Positions 25,444 to 34,563 are shown, counted from the stretch's first letter. The stretch is DNA of 64,000 nt from Beijerinckiaceae bacterium (GCA_019753285.1 JAIELD010000015.1:1-64000); one strand, 5' to 3'. Translations and numbers: made by a program. The notes: generated from the sequence alone by a model not told the origin.

Positions 25444-28005
25444 TTAAAGATTGCGGAGATATAAAGCGGGTTTAGCGCCCAAAACCCGAAAAGTCCCGGA
25501 GAGCCCCAGTGATATTGTAACAATAAGCGCAACCATCATTGCGAGAAGCGCCGCGCTCCAGAGCATGAAAAATTCGAGTTTCATCACCTGCGTCACGATG
25601 ACATAGGCCGATCCGAGCCCGGCGACGAAGCCGAACAGCGCGGTCGACGCGCCGAGCAGCGCATATTCGAGACCAAACGCGAGCAGCAGCCGCGGCCGGG
25701 TCGCACCGAGCGTCTTCAAAACCACGGCGTCGTAGATGCGGCTCTCCTGCCCCGCAGCCAGCGCTCCGGCAAGGACGAGGATGCTGGCGACCAGCGCGAC
25801 GGCGCTCGCCCCGCGGATGGCGTCCGCAAGCTGGCCAACGAGATCGTTGATCGCCGACAGAGTGTCCTTGACGCGGACGCTGGTGATGGAGGGAAACGCG
25901 TTCGCCACGGCCTTCAAAAGCGAGAGCTCGGCTGCGGCGTCGTTCTTGTCGGCGAAGGTGAGGCTCGCCAGCAGCGTATGCGGCGCCCCTGCGAAGGTGT
26001 TGGGCGAGAATACCATGACGAAATTGATGCCGAGGCTCTGCCACTCCACCTTGCGCAGATTGGCGATGCGCGCCGTCAGGTTGCGGCCGAGCACGTTGAC
26101 GGTCACCGTGTCGCCCACCTTGAGCCCGAGCCCCTCGGCGATCTCGTTGTCGAAGCTGACCAGCGGCTCGCCGGCATAATCGGCGGGCCACCATTGGCCA
26201 TCGGTGATCTTCGTGTTTTCGGGCGGCTTCTGCGCGTAGGTGATGCCGCGATCGCCGTCGAGCACCCAGCTGAATTTCTCGTCCGCCTTGATCTCGGAAA
26301 CGTTGACGCCCTTCAGCGCGATCATCCGCCCGCGCATCATCGGCGTTTCGGTCAGGGCGGCGGAGGGCGCGCGCTCTTTCAGGAACCGTTCGAAATTTGC
26401 GGCATCGGCGTTCTGGATGTCGATGAAGAAGAAATTCGGCGCCTTCTCCGGCAGGTTTCGCGTCAGTTGGGTGCGGATGTTGCCGTCGATCAGCGTCAGG
26501 CTGACCAGCAGCGAGACGCCCAACCCGAGCGACAGCACGACGGACGGCGTGAGTGCGCCAGGCTTGTGGATGTTCGACAGCGCGAGCCGCAATTCGGTCA
26601 AGCGAGGATGCGGCAGGCGGGCGGCCAACCGCATGATGAGCGAGCCCACGACACGCAGCAGTACGAAGGTCGCGACCGACGCGCCGATATAGATCAGCGC
26701 CACGCGGCGATCGAAGGCGAAGAAGATGGATACCGCGCCAAGCGCGAGCACCGCCGCGAGGACGAGCACAAGATAGACGCCGCGCGGCCAGCGGGCCTTG
26801 TCGTCGAACGCGCCGCGAAACAGCGCCGAAACCGGAATGTCATGCGCCGCGCCAAGCGGCCAGAGCGAGAAGGCAAGCGCGGTCAGCACGCCATACAGCA
26901 CACCGAGGCCAAGCTGATCGAAATAAAGCGCCGGCACGAGCGGGAAAGGCAGCAAATCGCCGAGCACATTGACGAGGAAAAAGGGCAACGCCGCGCCGGC
27001 GGCGAGGCCGATGAAGATGCCGAGCCCGGCCAGCATCAGCACCTGCCACAGATAGACGCCAACGACGAACCGCCCGCTCGCCCCCAAGCTTTTCAGCGTT
27101 GCGATCGACAAGCGCTTGCGCTCGACGAAGGCCCGCGTGGCGTTCGCGACCCCGACGCCGCCGACGATGAGCGCGGTGAAGCCGACGAGCGTGAGAAACT
27201 GCGCGAAGCGCTCGAGGTTCTTCGCGAATTGCGGATTGGCGTTGCGGCGCGTGCGCACCTCCCAACCACCCTCCGGGAAAGCTTTGGCCGCATCGGCGAC
27301 GAACGCGTCGAGCGCGGCGTCGCCCGCCGCTGCCGGCGGCAGGATGAGGCGGTAGTTCCAGCGCAGCAGACTACCGGGCTGCACCAGCCCGCTCGCCATG
27401 AGCGCCTGTTCGCTGATGAGAAGGCGCGGGCCGAAGCCGATGCCGCCGGAGAGCTTGTCCGGCTCCGACTTGATCGCCGCCATGAGGCGCAGTTTGAGAT
27501 TACCGAGAATGATGATGTCGCCGGGCTTGGCGTCGAGCCGCGTGAAGAGGAGCGGATCGGCGAGCGCGCCATGGACGCCATCGCTCTCGCCGAGGAGATC
27601 CGCAAGGGGGCGTCCAGCACCGCCGGACGGCGTCTCGTAGTCGATCGTCCCCTCGCGCGGGTAATCCTTGCCGACGGCCTTGATCTCGACGAGCGCAGGC
27701 GTGCCGGCCTCGTTGCGGCTCATCGCCCGCATCAGGCCGACGCGCGACAGGGTTCCGCGCGCCTCGAACCAGCGGCGCTCGGCATCGCTCAGTTCGCGGT
27801 AGAGGGTCGTGAAGGCGGCGTCGCCGCCGATGATCGCCCGTCCCTGCGAGGCAAGCCCTTCGGTGAGGCCGCGCGCGAGGCTCCCGACGCTGACGATGGC
27901 CGCGACGCCGAGCGCGATGCAGGCGATGAAGACGCCGAAGCCGCGCAGTCCGCCGCGCATCTCGCGCAGGGCGAGCCGCAGCGAAAGGGAAAAAGCGCCA
28001 GGCAT
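25444..28005 (-). CDS. ybbP: YbbP-like ABC transporter permease (FtsX family)
   Basis: The 853-residue membrane protein has the layout of large MacB/FtsX-type permeases: a first membrane segment ('GFGVFIACIALGVAAIVSVG'), a large periplasmic region, and groups of membrane segments near residues 260-460 and at the C-terminus. Two FtsX core repeats start near 'FLTLVGFTALIVGGVGVAN' and 'GASAVALVASILVLAGALAA'. It shares one base with the end of the ATPase gene (TGATG). Together they match E. coli YbbAP, which sits next to tesA as here. The substrate is not established; lipid or lipoprotein handling is a guess from family. Confidence 0.9.
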   Translation of the reverse strand: MPGAFSLSLRLALREMRGGLRGFGVFIACIALGVAAIVSVGSLARGLTEGLASQGRAIIGGDAAFTTLYRELSDAERRWFEARGTLSRVGLMRAMSRNEAGTPALVEIKAVGKDYPREGTIDYETPSGGAGRPLADLLGESDGVHGALADPLLFTRLDAKPGDIIILGNLKLRLMAAIKSEPDKLSGGIGFGPRLLISEQALMASGLVQPGSLLRWNYRLILPPAAAGDAALDAFVADAAKAFPEGGWEVRTRRNANPQFAKNLERFAQFLTLVGFTALIVGGVGVANATRAFVERKRLSIATLKSLGASGRFVVGVYLWQVLMLAGLGIFIGLAAGAALPFFLVNVLGDLLPFPLVPALYFDQLGLGVLYGVLTALAFSLWPLGAAHDIPVSALFRGAFDDKARWPRGVYLVLVLAAVLALGAVSIFFAFDRRVALIYIGASVATFVLLRVVGSLIMRLAARLPHPRLTELRLALSNIHKPGALTPSVVLSLGLGVSLLVSLTLIDGNIRTQLTRNLPEKAPNFFFIDIQNADAANFERFLKERAPSAALTETPMMRGRMIALKGVNVSEIKADEKFSWVLDGDRGITYAQKPPENTKITDGQWWPADYAGEPLVSFDNEIAEGLGLKVGDTVTVNVLGRNLTARIANLRKVEWQSLGINFVMVFSPNTFAGAPHTLLASLTFADKNDAAAELSLLKAVANAFPSITSVRVKDTLSAINDLVGQLADAIRGASAVALVASILVLAGALAAGQESRIYDAVVLKTLGATRPRLLLAFGLEYALLGASTALFGFVAGLGSAYVIVTQVMKLEFFMLWSAALLAMMVALIVTISLGLSGTFRVLGAKPALYLRNL

Positions 28006-28739
28006 CAGGCCGCCACCGCCGCGCGATCGGATTCGATCCGGCCAGAGCGAATGCGCACCATGCGGTCGCAGCGGGCGGCAAGGTTGAGATCGTGGGTCAC
28101 CAGGACGAGCGTCGCGCCACGGTCGTTCTTGAGGCGGAACATCAGTTCGATGACGGAATTTCCGGTCGCCTCGTCGAGGTTGCCGGTCGGCTCGTCCGCC
28201 ACCAGTATGGCCGGGTTCGGAGCCATGGCGCGCGCCAGCGCCACCCGCTGCTGCTCGCCGCCGGAGAGCTGGCTCGGATAATGCGACAGCCGGTCGCCGA
28301 GGCCGACGGCCGCGAGTTCGGCCTTCGCCCTTGCCCGCGCGTCCGCCATACCGGCAAGTTCCAGCGGCACGGCGACGTTTTCGAGGGCAGTCATCGTGGG
28401 AATGAGATGGAAAGACTGGAAGACGATCCCGATGCGCCGTCCGCGAAATTTGGCGAGCCCATCCTCGTTGAGGGCCGAGAGATCCTGCCCGTCGATGATC
28501 ACGGAGCCAGCATCGGCGCGTTCGAGCCCAGCAAGCGTCATCAGCAAGGTCGATTTGCCGGATCCCGAAGGCCCGACCAATCCAATCGCCTCGCCGCGGC
28601 CTACATTGAGTGAGACCTGCTTCAGAATATGGACGCGCGCCGCAGCGCGGCCGAGACTGAGATCGACGTTCTTCAATTCAATCACGGAATCTGCCGCGCC
28701 GGAGTCCGCGAGGATTTGGCCACCTGATATATCGAGCAT
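28005..28739 (-). CDS. ybbA: YbbA-like ABC transporter ATP-binding protein
   Basis: This ATPase of about 244 residues is of the LolD/YbbA group and partners the large YbbP permease. It has Walker A 'GLVGPSGSGKSTLLMTLAGL', the signature 'YPSQLSGGEQQRVALARAMA' and Walker B 'NPAILVADEPTGNLDEATGN'. I take the ATG at 28739 ('MLDISGGQILADSG'). The track start at 28829 would overlap the divergent tesA gene and adds a non-conserved Cys-rich leader. The start lies only nine bases from the annotated tesA ATG. Confidence 0.92.
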   Translation of the reverse strand: MLDISGGQILADSGAADSVIELKNVDLSLGRAAARVHILKQVSLNVGRGEAIGLVGPSGSGKSTLLMTLAGLERADAGSVIIDGQDLSALNEDGLAKFRGRRIGIVFQSFHLIPTMTALENVAVPLELAGMADARARAKAELAAVGLGDRLSHYPSQLSGGEQQRVALARAMAPNPAILVADEPTGNLDEATGNSVIELMFRLKNDRGATLVLVTHDLNLAARCDRMVRIRSGRIESDRAAVAA

Positions 28740-28748
28740 GGAAACGCT

Positions 28749-29462
28749 ATGATCCTTCAAATACGAGCAACAGGTAACGACGCCATCCGTCGTTTCCAAC
28801 CCCGCCGCGCAGCGATACGGCACTTGCATCGCTTCGGCCGGTCAGCCGTCGCCGCCCTGTTCGCACTGGTATTCTTCATGATGGGCTCGCCTCCCTCTTA
28901 CGCAGCGGCGCTGAAACTGGTTGCCTTCGGCGACAGCCTGACCGCGGGCTACCAGCTCCCGCAGGATGCGAGCTTTGCGAGCCAGCTCGAAAAGGCGCTG
29001 AAGGCGAAGGGTCACGACGTCGAGATCATTCAGGGCGGCGTTTCAGGCGATACGACGGCGGACGGGCTGGCGAGGCTCGACTGGACCGTTCCCGCCGATG
29101 CGAAGGGCGTGATTCTCGAGCTTGGGGCGAACGATGCGTTCCGGGGCGTCGCGCCGGAGACGATTTACAAGAACCTCGATACGATGATCACGCGGCTGAG
29201 GGCCCGCAATGTCGATGTGCTGCTCGCTGGCATGTATGCGCCGCGCAACATGGGCGAATTGTATTACAAGGCTTTTGACGGCAACTACCCGGCGCTTGCG
29301 AAAAAGCATGGCATCGCGCTTTATCCGTTTTTCCTCGACGGCATCGCCGGCGACGCCAAGCTCAACCTGCCCGACGGCATTCATCCGACGCGCGAGGGCG
29401 TGGCGATCATCGTGCAGCGCATGCTGCCCGCCGTGGAGGCGTGGATCGGCGGGTTGAAATAA
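28749..29462 (+). CDS. tesA: TesA-like SGNH esterase/lysophospholipase
   Basis: This periplasmic SGNH hydrolase resembles TesA arylesterases. After a signal segment ('RSAVAALFALVFFMMGSPPSYAA'), the four family blocks are present: 'LVAFGDSLTAGYQLPQDASF' (nucleophile Ser), 'IIQGGVSGDTTADGLARLDW' (Gly), 'GVILELGANDAFRGV' (Asn) and 'NLPDGIHPTREGVAI' (Asp-His). Length and order suit TesA. The ATG at 28749 leaves nine bases to the divergent ybbA start. A TTG near 28824 directly before the signal region is an alternative that would leave room for promoters. Confidence 0.92.
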   Translation: MILQIRATGNDAIRRFQPRRAAIRHLHRFGRSAVAALFALVFFMMGSPPSYAAALKLVAFGDSLTAGYQLPQDASFASQLEKALKAKGHDVEIIQGGVSGDTTADGLARLDWTVPADAKGVILELGANDAFRGVAPETIYKNLDTMITRLRARNVDVLLAGMYAPRNMGELYYKAFDGNYPALAKKHGIALYPFFLDGIAGDAKLNLPDGIHPTREGVAIIVQRMLPAVEAWIGGLK

Positions 29463-29553
29463 GCGGTCGGCAGCGGCGATTCCTGCCGAGATAAGTCTTT
29501 GAACCGCGGCAGGCTTTGGCGTAACAGACGCCAACCCTTCCCGGAGACCTCCC

Positions 29554-30603
29554 ATGCAATTTAGAAAACTCGGCCGGACTGACCTCGACGTCAGTCTCAT
29601 CTGCCTCGGCACCATGACCTATGGCGAACAGAACAGCGAAGCAGAAGGCTTCGAGCAGATGGACTACGCCGTCGAGCGCGGCATCAATTTCTTCGACACC
29701 GCCGAGCTTTATTCCATCCCGCCCAAGGCCGAGACCACCGGCTCGACCGAGCGGATCATCGGCAACTGGTTCAAGGCGCGCGGCGGCCGCGACAAGATCA
29801 TCCTCGCCTCCAAGGTCGTCGGCCGCTCCGCCATGACCTGGTTCCGCGACGATGGTTCGCCATCCGAGCTCAGCCGCGCCCAGATGCAGGAAGCACTCGA
29901 CAAGAGCCTGAAGCGCCTGCAGACCGACTATATCGACCTCTACCAGATCCACTTCCCGGACCGGTCGATGCCGTGGGGCTCGAACCCGACGCAGTTCCAG
30001 TCGCTCGATCTCGACGAGACGACGCACCCGATCGGCGAAACGGTCGAAATTCTTGCCGATTTCGTGAAGGCGGGAAAGATCAGGCATTACGGCCTGTCGA
30101 ACGAAAGCGCCTGGGGGACGATGAGCTTCATAAGCGAAGCCGAGAAGAAGGGCGCGCCGCGCCCGCAATCGATCCAGAACGCCTACAGCCTCGTCAACCG
30201 CACCTTCGAGACGGCGCTCGCCGAAATCGCCTTGCGCGAACATGTCGGTCTCCTCGCCTATTCGCCGCTCGCGCAGGGCTACCTCACCGGCAAGTATCTT
30301 CGCGGCGCCCGCCCGGCTGGGGCGCGCTCGACGCTGTTCAACCGCGGCCAGCGCTACGAGAAGCCCGGCGCCGAGGAGGCGATCGCGAAATACATCGAGC
30401 TCGCGCGTTCGGCGGGCCTCGATCCGGCGCAGATGGCGCTGGCCTTCGTCAATTCACGCAGCTTCGTCACCTCGAACATCATCGGCGCGACGACGATGGA
30501 GCAGTTGAAGACGAATATCGGCTCGATCGACGTGACGCTGCCAAAGGAGGTCGAGGACGGCATCAATGCCATCCATCAGCTTCACGGCAATCCGGCCCCG
30601 TGA
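29554..30603 (+). CDS. Aldo/keto reductase, Tas-like
   Basis: This 349-residue NADPH-dependent TIM-barrel oxidoreductase reduces aldehydes or ketones; the natural substrate is unknown. Family features are 'RKLGRTDLDVSLICLGTMTY', the catalytic Asp/Tyr segment 'INFFDTAELYSIPPKAETTG', Lys in 'IILASKVVGRS', and 'YIDLYQIHFPDRSMPWG'. The last is close to the E. coli Tas and YajO branch. A GGAGA site precedes the ATG. Its 3' end overlaps the convergent epimerase gene by 22 bases. Confidence 0.93.
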   Translation: MQFRKLGRTDLDVSLICLGTMTYGEQNSEAEGFEQMDYAVERGINFFDTAELYSIPPKAETTGSTERIIGNWFKARGGRDKIILASKVVGRSAMTWFRDDGSPSELSRAQMQEALDKSLKRLQTDYIDLYQIHFPDRSMPWGSNPTQFQSLDLDETTHPIGETVEILADFVKAGKIRHYGLSNESAWGTMSFISEAEKKGAPRPQSIQNAYSLVNRTFETALAEIALREHVGLLAYSPLAQGYLTGKYLRGARPAGARSTLFNRGQRYEKPGAEEAIAKYIELARSAGLDPAQMALAFVNSRSFVTSNIIGATTMEQLKTNIGSIDVTLPKEVEDGINAIHQLHGNPAP

Positions 30604-31610
30604 TACGCGCGATACCAGGCCACGAATGACTTCATGCCGTCCTCGATCGTCGTCACCGGCGCAAAGCCGGTGGCGGCGGCGAGATCGTCGATATTGGCCG
30701 CCGTCGAGGTCACGTCGCCCGGCTGCATCTCCTTCATGATCTTCTCGGCCGTGCGGCCGGTCGCCGACTCGATCGCCTTGATGAAGCGCATCAGCGAGAC
30801 GGGGTTATTGTTGCCGATATTGTAGATGCGGAATGGTGCGGAGCTGATCGCCGGATCGGGCTCTTCGGCGTTCCAGTCCGGTGATGGCTCGGCCGGGCGA
30901 TCCAGCACGCCGAGCACGCCCTTGATCGCGTCGTCGACATAGGTGAAATCGCGCTGCATCTCGCCATGGTTGAAAATCTCGATCGGCCTGCCCTCAAGGA
31001 TCGACTTGGTGAAGGAATAATAGGCCATGTCCGGCCGTCCCCACGGTCCATAGACCGTGAAGAAGCGCAGCCCGGTGACCGGCAGTCGGAAGAGATGGCT
31101 GTAGCTGTGCGCCATCAGTTCGTTCGAGCCCTTCGTCGCCGCGTACAGCGAAACGGGATGCGTCGCCGCCTGATGCTCGCTATAGGGCCGCGCGGTGTGC
31201 GCCCCGTAGACCGAACTCGACGAGGCGTAGACGAGGTGGCGGACATCCGTGCGGCGGCAGCCTTCGAGCACCGTCAGGAAGCCGGTCATATTGCTGCGGA
31301 TATAGTCGATCGGTTTCAGCAGCGAATGGCGCACACCTGCCTGCGCTGCAAGATGGAGGACGCGGCTCGGGCGGAAGGTGTTGAACAAGGCGGAGACGGC
31401 GACGTCGTCGGCCAGGTCCACCGCCTCGAACACGAAGTTCGGATGCGCCATCAGGCGGGCAAGACGCGCCTGTTTGAGGCTCACATCGTAGTAGTCGTTG
31501 AGGCAATCGACGCCGATCACGGTCGCGCCGCGCTGCAACAGGCGTTCCGTGGCGTGATAGCCGATGAAACCCGCTGCTCCGGTGACCATCAGCACGTCGG
31601 GCTGCGCCAT
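30582..31610 (-). CDS. UDP-glucuronate 4-epimerase-like NAD-dependent epimerase
   Basis: This protein of about 342 residues is an extended short-chain dehydrogenase of the UDP-glucuronate epimerase type, which makes UDP-galacturonate for surface polysaccharides. It has the NAD motif 'MVTGAAGFIGYHATERLLQR', 'VIGVDCLNDYYDVSLKQARL', 'HLAAQAGVRHSLLKPIDYI' and the catalytic 'SLYAATKGSNELMAHSYSHL' (YxxxK). The track ORF runs upstream into the asparaginase gene; the ATG at 31610 is two bases after that gene's stop and begins the Rossmann fold, so it is the start. The C4 specificity is inferred. Confidence 0.92.
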   Translation of the reverse strand: MAQPDVLMVTGAAGFIGYHATERLLQRGATVIGVDCLNDYYDVSLKQARLARLMAHPNFVFEAVDLADDVAVSALFNTFRPSRVLHLAAQAGVRHSLLKPIDYIRSNMTGFLTVLEGCRRTDVRHLVYASSSSVYGAHTARPYSEHQAATHPVSLYAATKGSNELMAHSYSHLFRLPVTGLRFFTVYGPWGRPDMAYYSFTKSILEGRPIEIFNHGEMQRDFTYVDDAIKGVLGVLDRPAEPSPDWNAEEPDPAISSAPFRIYNIGNNNPVSLMRFIKAIESATGRTAEKIMKEMQPGDVTSTAANIDDLAAATGFAPVTTIEDGMKSFVAWYRAYHGAGLP

Positions 31611-31612
31611 GG

Positions 31613-32677
31613 TCAACGCGCCCCGGCCAAAGCACCAGATGCGACCAGCCCGCCGACATGAACGCCGTTCCAGTTGCGCAGGATCGGCCGGGCGAACGGC
31701 TCGAAGCGCTGCGCCTCGCCATCGTCGAGAGCGACGAAGCGCTCGATCATCGCGGCCATCGCGACCTCGGAGGCCCGCGTGTTTCCGTCGTCGCATTTGA
31801 TGGCGACGCCGAGCCCGAGCTGAGGGAACGTGGCGCAGTAGACTCCCTCCGCGCCGGTCTTCACCATCACCTTGGAGCCGAAGATCGTCATGACCCCGGT
31901 ATCGAACCGCCCTTCGCCGGCAACCATCTCCGGCGCGGCGGCGATGGCCGAGAGGATGCGTCTGGCGGCATCCGCCCGGCTGTGCGGAAGATGCGCGCCG
32001 CTGCCGAAGCGTGCGAAAGCGAGCGCCAGATTGCGCAACGGCACCGCATAGGTCGGGATCGAGCAACCATCCGTGCCGCGATTATCGGGCCCATGCGCCA
32101 CGCCGGTCATTGCTTCGAGGCAGCCGCGGACCTCCTCCTGCAATGCGTGCCCCGCCTTGACGTAGCCAGCGGGATCAAACCCATGGGCGCAACAGACGCA
32201 CAGAAATCCCGCATGCTTCCCGGAACAGTTATTGTGCAGAGGGCTCGGCTTCATATGCCGTTCCGCGAGGCTGCGACCGGCCCGATCGAACATCGGCCAA
32301 TGCGCGCCGCATTCGAGCGCCTCGGCATCGAGCCCGGCCTTGCCGAGCATCGCGTCCGCCGTCGCGGCATGGCGATCCTCGCCATTATGCGAGGCGCAGG
32401 CGAGCGCGATTTCTGGGTCGGTCAACCCGAAACGGTCGGCTGCCCCGCTTTCGATCAAGGGTAGCGCCTGCAGCGCCTTGATCGCGGAGCGCGGGAAGAC
32501 CGGCGCATCGATGTCGCCGCAGGAAAAGACGACGCCGCCATCGGCGTCCAGCACCGCGACGGAGCCTCGATGACGGGACTCGATCCTGCTGCCACGCATC
32601 ACATCGACAAGAACAGGATTTTCCATCGCAAGGCCTGACAGCAACTCGGTACGCGTTAAACGGCCCATGGTGGGCAA
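31613..32677 (-). CDS. L-asparaginase, Rhizobium type (asparaginase II family)
   Basis: This 354-residue enzyme matches the Rhizobium-type L-asparaginase family, which hydrolyses asparagine to aspartate and ammonia with a Ser-Lys mechanism and a zinc site. Visible are the Ser-x-x-Lys pair 'VFPRSAIKALQALPLIESGA', the Ser of 'LACASHNGEDRH', 'LHNNCSGKHAGFLCVCCAHG' with the zinc Cys and Lys, and 'GTDGCSIPTYAVPL' with the second Cys. No signal peptide is present. The upstream region holds an AT-rich dyad at 32707-32737. It is co-oriented and almost contiguous with the epimerase gene, which has no obvious metabolic link. Confidence 0.9.
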   Translation of the reverse strand: MPTMGRLTRTELLSGLAMENPVLVDVMRGSRIESRHRGSVAVLDADGGVVFSCGDIDAPVFPRSAIKALQALPLIESGAADRFGLTDPEIALACASHNGEDRHAATADAMLGKAGLDAEALECGAHWPMFDRAGRSLAERHMKPSPLHNNCSGKHAGFLCVCCAHGFDPAGYVKAGHALQEEVRGCLEAMTGVAHGPDNRGTDGCSIPTYAVPLRNLALAFARFGSGAHLPHSRADAARRILSAIAAAPEMVAGEGRFDTGVMTIFGSKVMVKTGAEGVYCATFPQLGLGVAIKCDDGNTRASEVAMAAMIERFVALDDGEAQRFEPFARPILRNWNGVHVGGLVASGALAGAR

Positions 32678-32706
32678 AATGCCGCCTCAAACACGCTCAG
32701 CCGGCA

Positions 32707-32737
32707 TTTGACACGCATTTTATTAAACTGCGTCAAA
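32707..32737. promoter_or_regulatory. AT-rich dyad upstream of asparaginase gene
   Basis: TTTGACACGCA and TGCGTCAAA flank an AT-rich centre, an imperfect dyad about 30-60 bases before the asparaginase start. On the - strand the right arm gives TTGACG, a fair -35 match, but no good -10 lies 17 bases on. It may be an operator or promoter element. Confidence 0.3.
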
Positions 32738-32829
32738 AGCATGAATGGGCGTGCCGCGCCATCCCCGATGATCAGTTTTTCACCTGCAATCGGCAATCAT
32801 GGTTGAGAGCGCGGCCTGTCTCGGCATTA

Positions 32830-33954
32830 TCAGTTACGGTCGCCATTCCGTCTGGTTTCACTCAGCGGCATCGTAACGTCGACCACAGCGCCGGCATCCG
32901 CATCGCGCCACAGGATCGTCGCGCGAAGCTGCCGCGCAAGCGTCTCGGCCAGCGTCTTGCCGAACGCCGCCGCGAACCAGGACGTCGCTGCGCCCGCCGC
33001 AGCATCCAGCACGGAGATCGCCACTGCGTCGCCTACTGTCCGGACACCGACGGCAAGATCGACACCGCCATCCGCGCGCCCAGCGCGCTTCAGCGCCGGG
33101 GCGAGCAATTCGTTGATGATGAGCGCCAGCGAGGCGGCATCGCTCGTGCGCACCTTGACGCTTTCGATGTCGAGATCGATGCGCCTTGCCTGACCGCCGG
33201 CCCCGCCAGCCAACTGGCCGACGATATCCCTCGTGAATTCGCCGATGTCGAACGTCGCCATGTCGCCGCTCTGATAGAGGCGCTTATGGACGAGGCCGAG
33301 CGCATCGACGCGCTCCAGCATCTCCTGCAGGGTCCGCTTCGCCACGCCGTCGGCGATCGTCATTGATTGCAGCATCAGCATGGCGCTGATCATCTGCAGA
33401 TTGTTCTTCACCCGGTGATCGACCTCATGCAGCAGGAACTGGCTGCGCTCCAGCGCGCTCTCGAGCTCAAGCGTGCGCAGGCGCACCGCGTGTTCGAGAT
33501 TGTCGCGCAGTTCTGCGGCCTCGATCTCATGTCGCTTGCGTTCCGAGACATCGAATTGCGAGGCGAAGAAATACCGGCGCTCACCATGCTCGTCGAAGAC
33601 CGGGCTGATGTAGAGCGAGTTCCAGAACGAGGACCCGTCCTTGCGATAGTTGAGCAGATCGATCGCGATCTCCGTGTTGCCGTCGATGGCGGCGCGTATC
33701 CTGCGCCTCGCAGCCGCATCTGTGCCGGGACCCTGCAGGAAACGGCAGTTGCGTCCGGCAACCTCGCGCCAGCTATAGCCGGTCAGTTTCAAGAAGGCGG
33801 GATTGGCGAAGATGATGGGTTGATCGGGCTGGTTCGGATCGACGATGACCATCGCCATGCCGGACGAGCGAATGGCGGCGAAGAAGGGCGGCCAATCGCC
33901 TGGCGGCACGAGAAGATCATGGGCTTCGATCCATGCGTTCGCACTCTCCATCAC
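32830..33954 (-). CDS. LOV-domain HisKA_2-type histidine kinase, degenerate ATPase domain
   Basis: The 374-residue soluble protein begins with a LOV photoreceptor domain (about residues 20-135). The flavin-adduct motif 'GRNCRFLQGPGTD' is intact (Cys70), so blue-light sensing is expected. A short coiled linker leads to 'FLLHEVDHRVKNNLQMISAM', the HisKA_2/HWE phospho-acceptor helix with His180. The ATP-binding domain is unusual. The N-box reads 'INELLAPALKRA' where TNAL is usual, the DxGxG box is replaced by 'VLDAAAGAATSW', and the GLGL box by 'AFGKTLAETLARQL'. Autophosphorylation may therefore be lost. No response regulator is adjacent. Confidence 0.88.
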   Translation of the reverse strand: MMESANAWIEAHDLLVPPGDWPPFFAAIRSSGMAMVIVDPNQPDQPIIFANPAFLKLTGYSWREVAGRNCRFLQGPGTDAAARRRIRAAIDGNTEIAIDLLNYRKDGSSFWNSLYISPVFDEHGERRYFFASQFDVSERKRHEIEAAELRDNLEHAVRLRTLELESALERSQFLLHEVDHRVKNNLQMISAMLMLQSMTIADGVAKRTLQEMLERVDALGLVHKRLYQSGDMATFDIGEFTRDIVGQLAGGAGGQARRIDLDIESVKVRTSDAASLALIINELLAPALKRAGRADGGVDLAVGVRTVGDAVAISVLDAAAGAATSWFAAAFGKTLAETLARQLRATILWRDADAGAVVDVTMPLSETRRNGDRN

Positions 33955-34212
33955 GCCTCCGATATTTCCTTACGGCTAAACTCCTGCTGCGCAATCATGG
34001 GCTCGGTATGGCGCAACACGCGAGACAAAAGGGCACAACCGATCAAGCTTGCCTGTTTTCCTCCAATGCCGGATGAAAGCGAGGCGGTCTCCAATAGTTC
34101 CCTCGAACAGTTCCATAGCCCGTCGCCGAGGAACCAACCGCCTTGCCGACGTGTTCGCACGATCGAATGACGCTCGACGCAGACCGATCAGCTAACCTCA
34201 AGGAGAGTTTCG

Positions 34213-34455
34213 ATGTCCCGTGTCACTTACCACATTGTCGAGCATGATGGCGGCTGGGCCTACAAGGTCGACGACGTGTTCTCAGAGACGTTTCCAACTC
34301 ACGACCTTGCTCGAAAGGCGGCCGACACCGCAGCGCGCGAGCAGAATGTCGGCGGGCGGGACGAAGCGATCCTCTATGAAGACGCATCCGGCCGCTGGCA
34401 CGAGGAGACCGCGAAGGGCGGCGACCGGCCGGAGACCGAGGTGAAGGAAGGCTAA
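34213..34455 (+). CDS. DUF2188 domain protein
   Basis: The 80-residue protein shows the DUF2188 pattern 'YHIVEHDGGWAYKVDDVFSE', then a helix with many Ala ('DLARKAADTAAREQ') and 'AILYEDASGRWHEETAKGGD'. DUF2188 is a small cytoplasmic family of unknown role in many bacteria. An AAGGAGAG site lies directly upstream. It appears monocistronic, followed two bases after the stop by a hairpin. It is divergent from the LOV kinase gene. Confidence 0.85.
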   Translation: MSRVTYHIVEHDGGWAYKVDDVFSETFPTHDLARKAADTAAREQNVGGRDEAILYEDASGRWHEETAKGGDRPETEVKEG

Positions 34456-34456
34456 A

Positions 34457-34477
34457 GTCGAGAGCGCCGCTTTCGAC
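34457..34477 (+). terminator. Hairpin after DUF2188 gene
   Basis: GTCGAGAGC, a GCC loop and GCTTTCGAC pair over nine positions with one G-T wobble, starting two bases after the stop codon. No T-run follows, so intrinsic termination is only possible. Confidence 0.4.
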
Positions 34478-34563
34478 GACCGTCACTGGACAGCGATCGC
34501 CTTTGCGGATTTACTCCTCATTGACCAGCCGGCGCAAAGTTCGGCGGTCGCAGGGAGTGAACC

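Noticed and set aside
25978-28281. 767-residue + strand ORF opposite ybbP
   Set aside because: Shadow of the large permease gene; the sequence is low-complexity Arg/Glu/Asp and has no motifs.
31611-32066. N-terminal extension of the epimerase ORF
   Set aside because: It lies within the asparaginase coding region in another frame; the Rossmann fold starts at the ATG at 31610.
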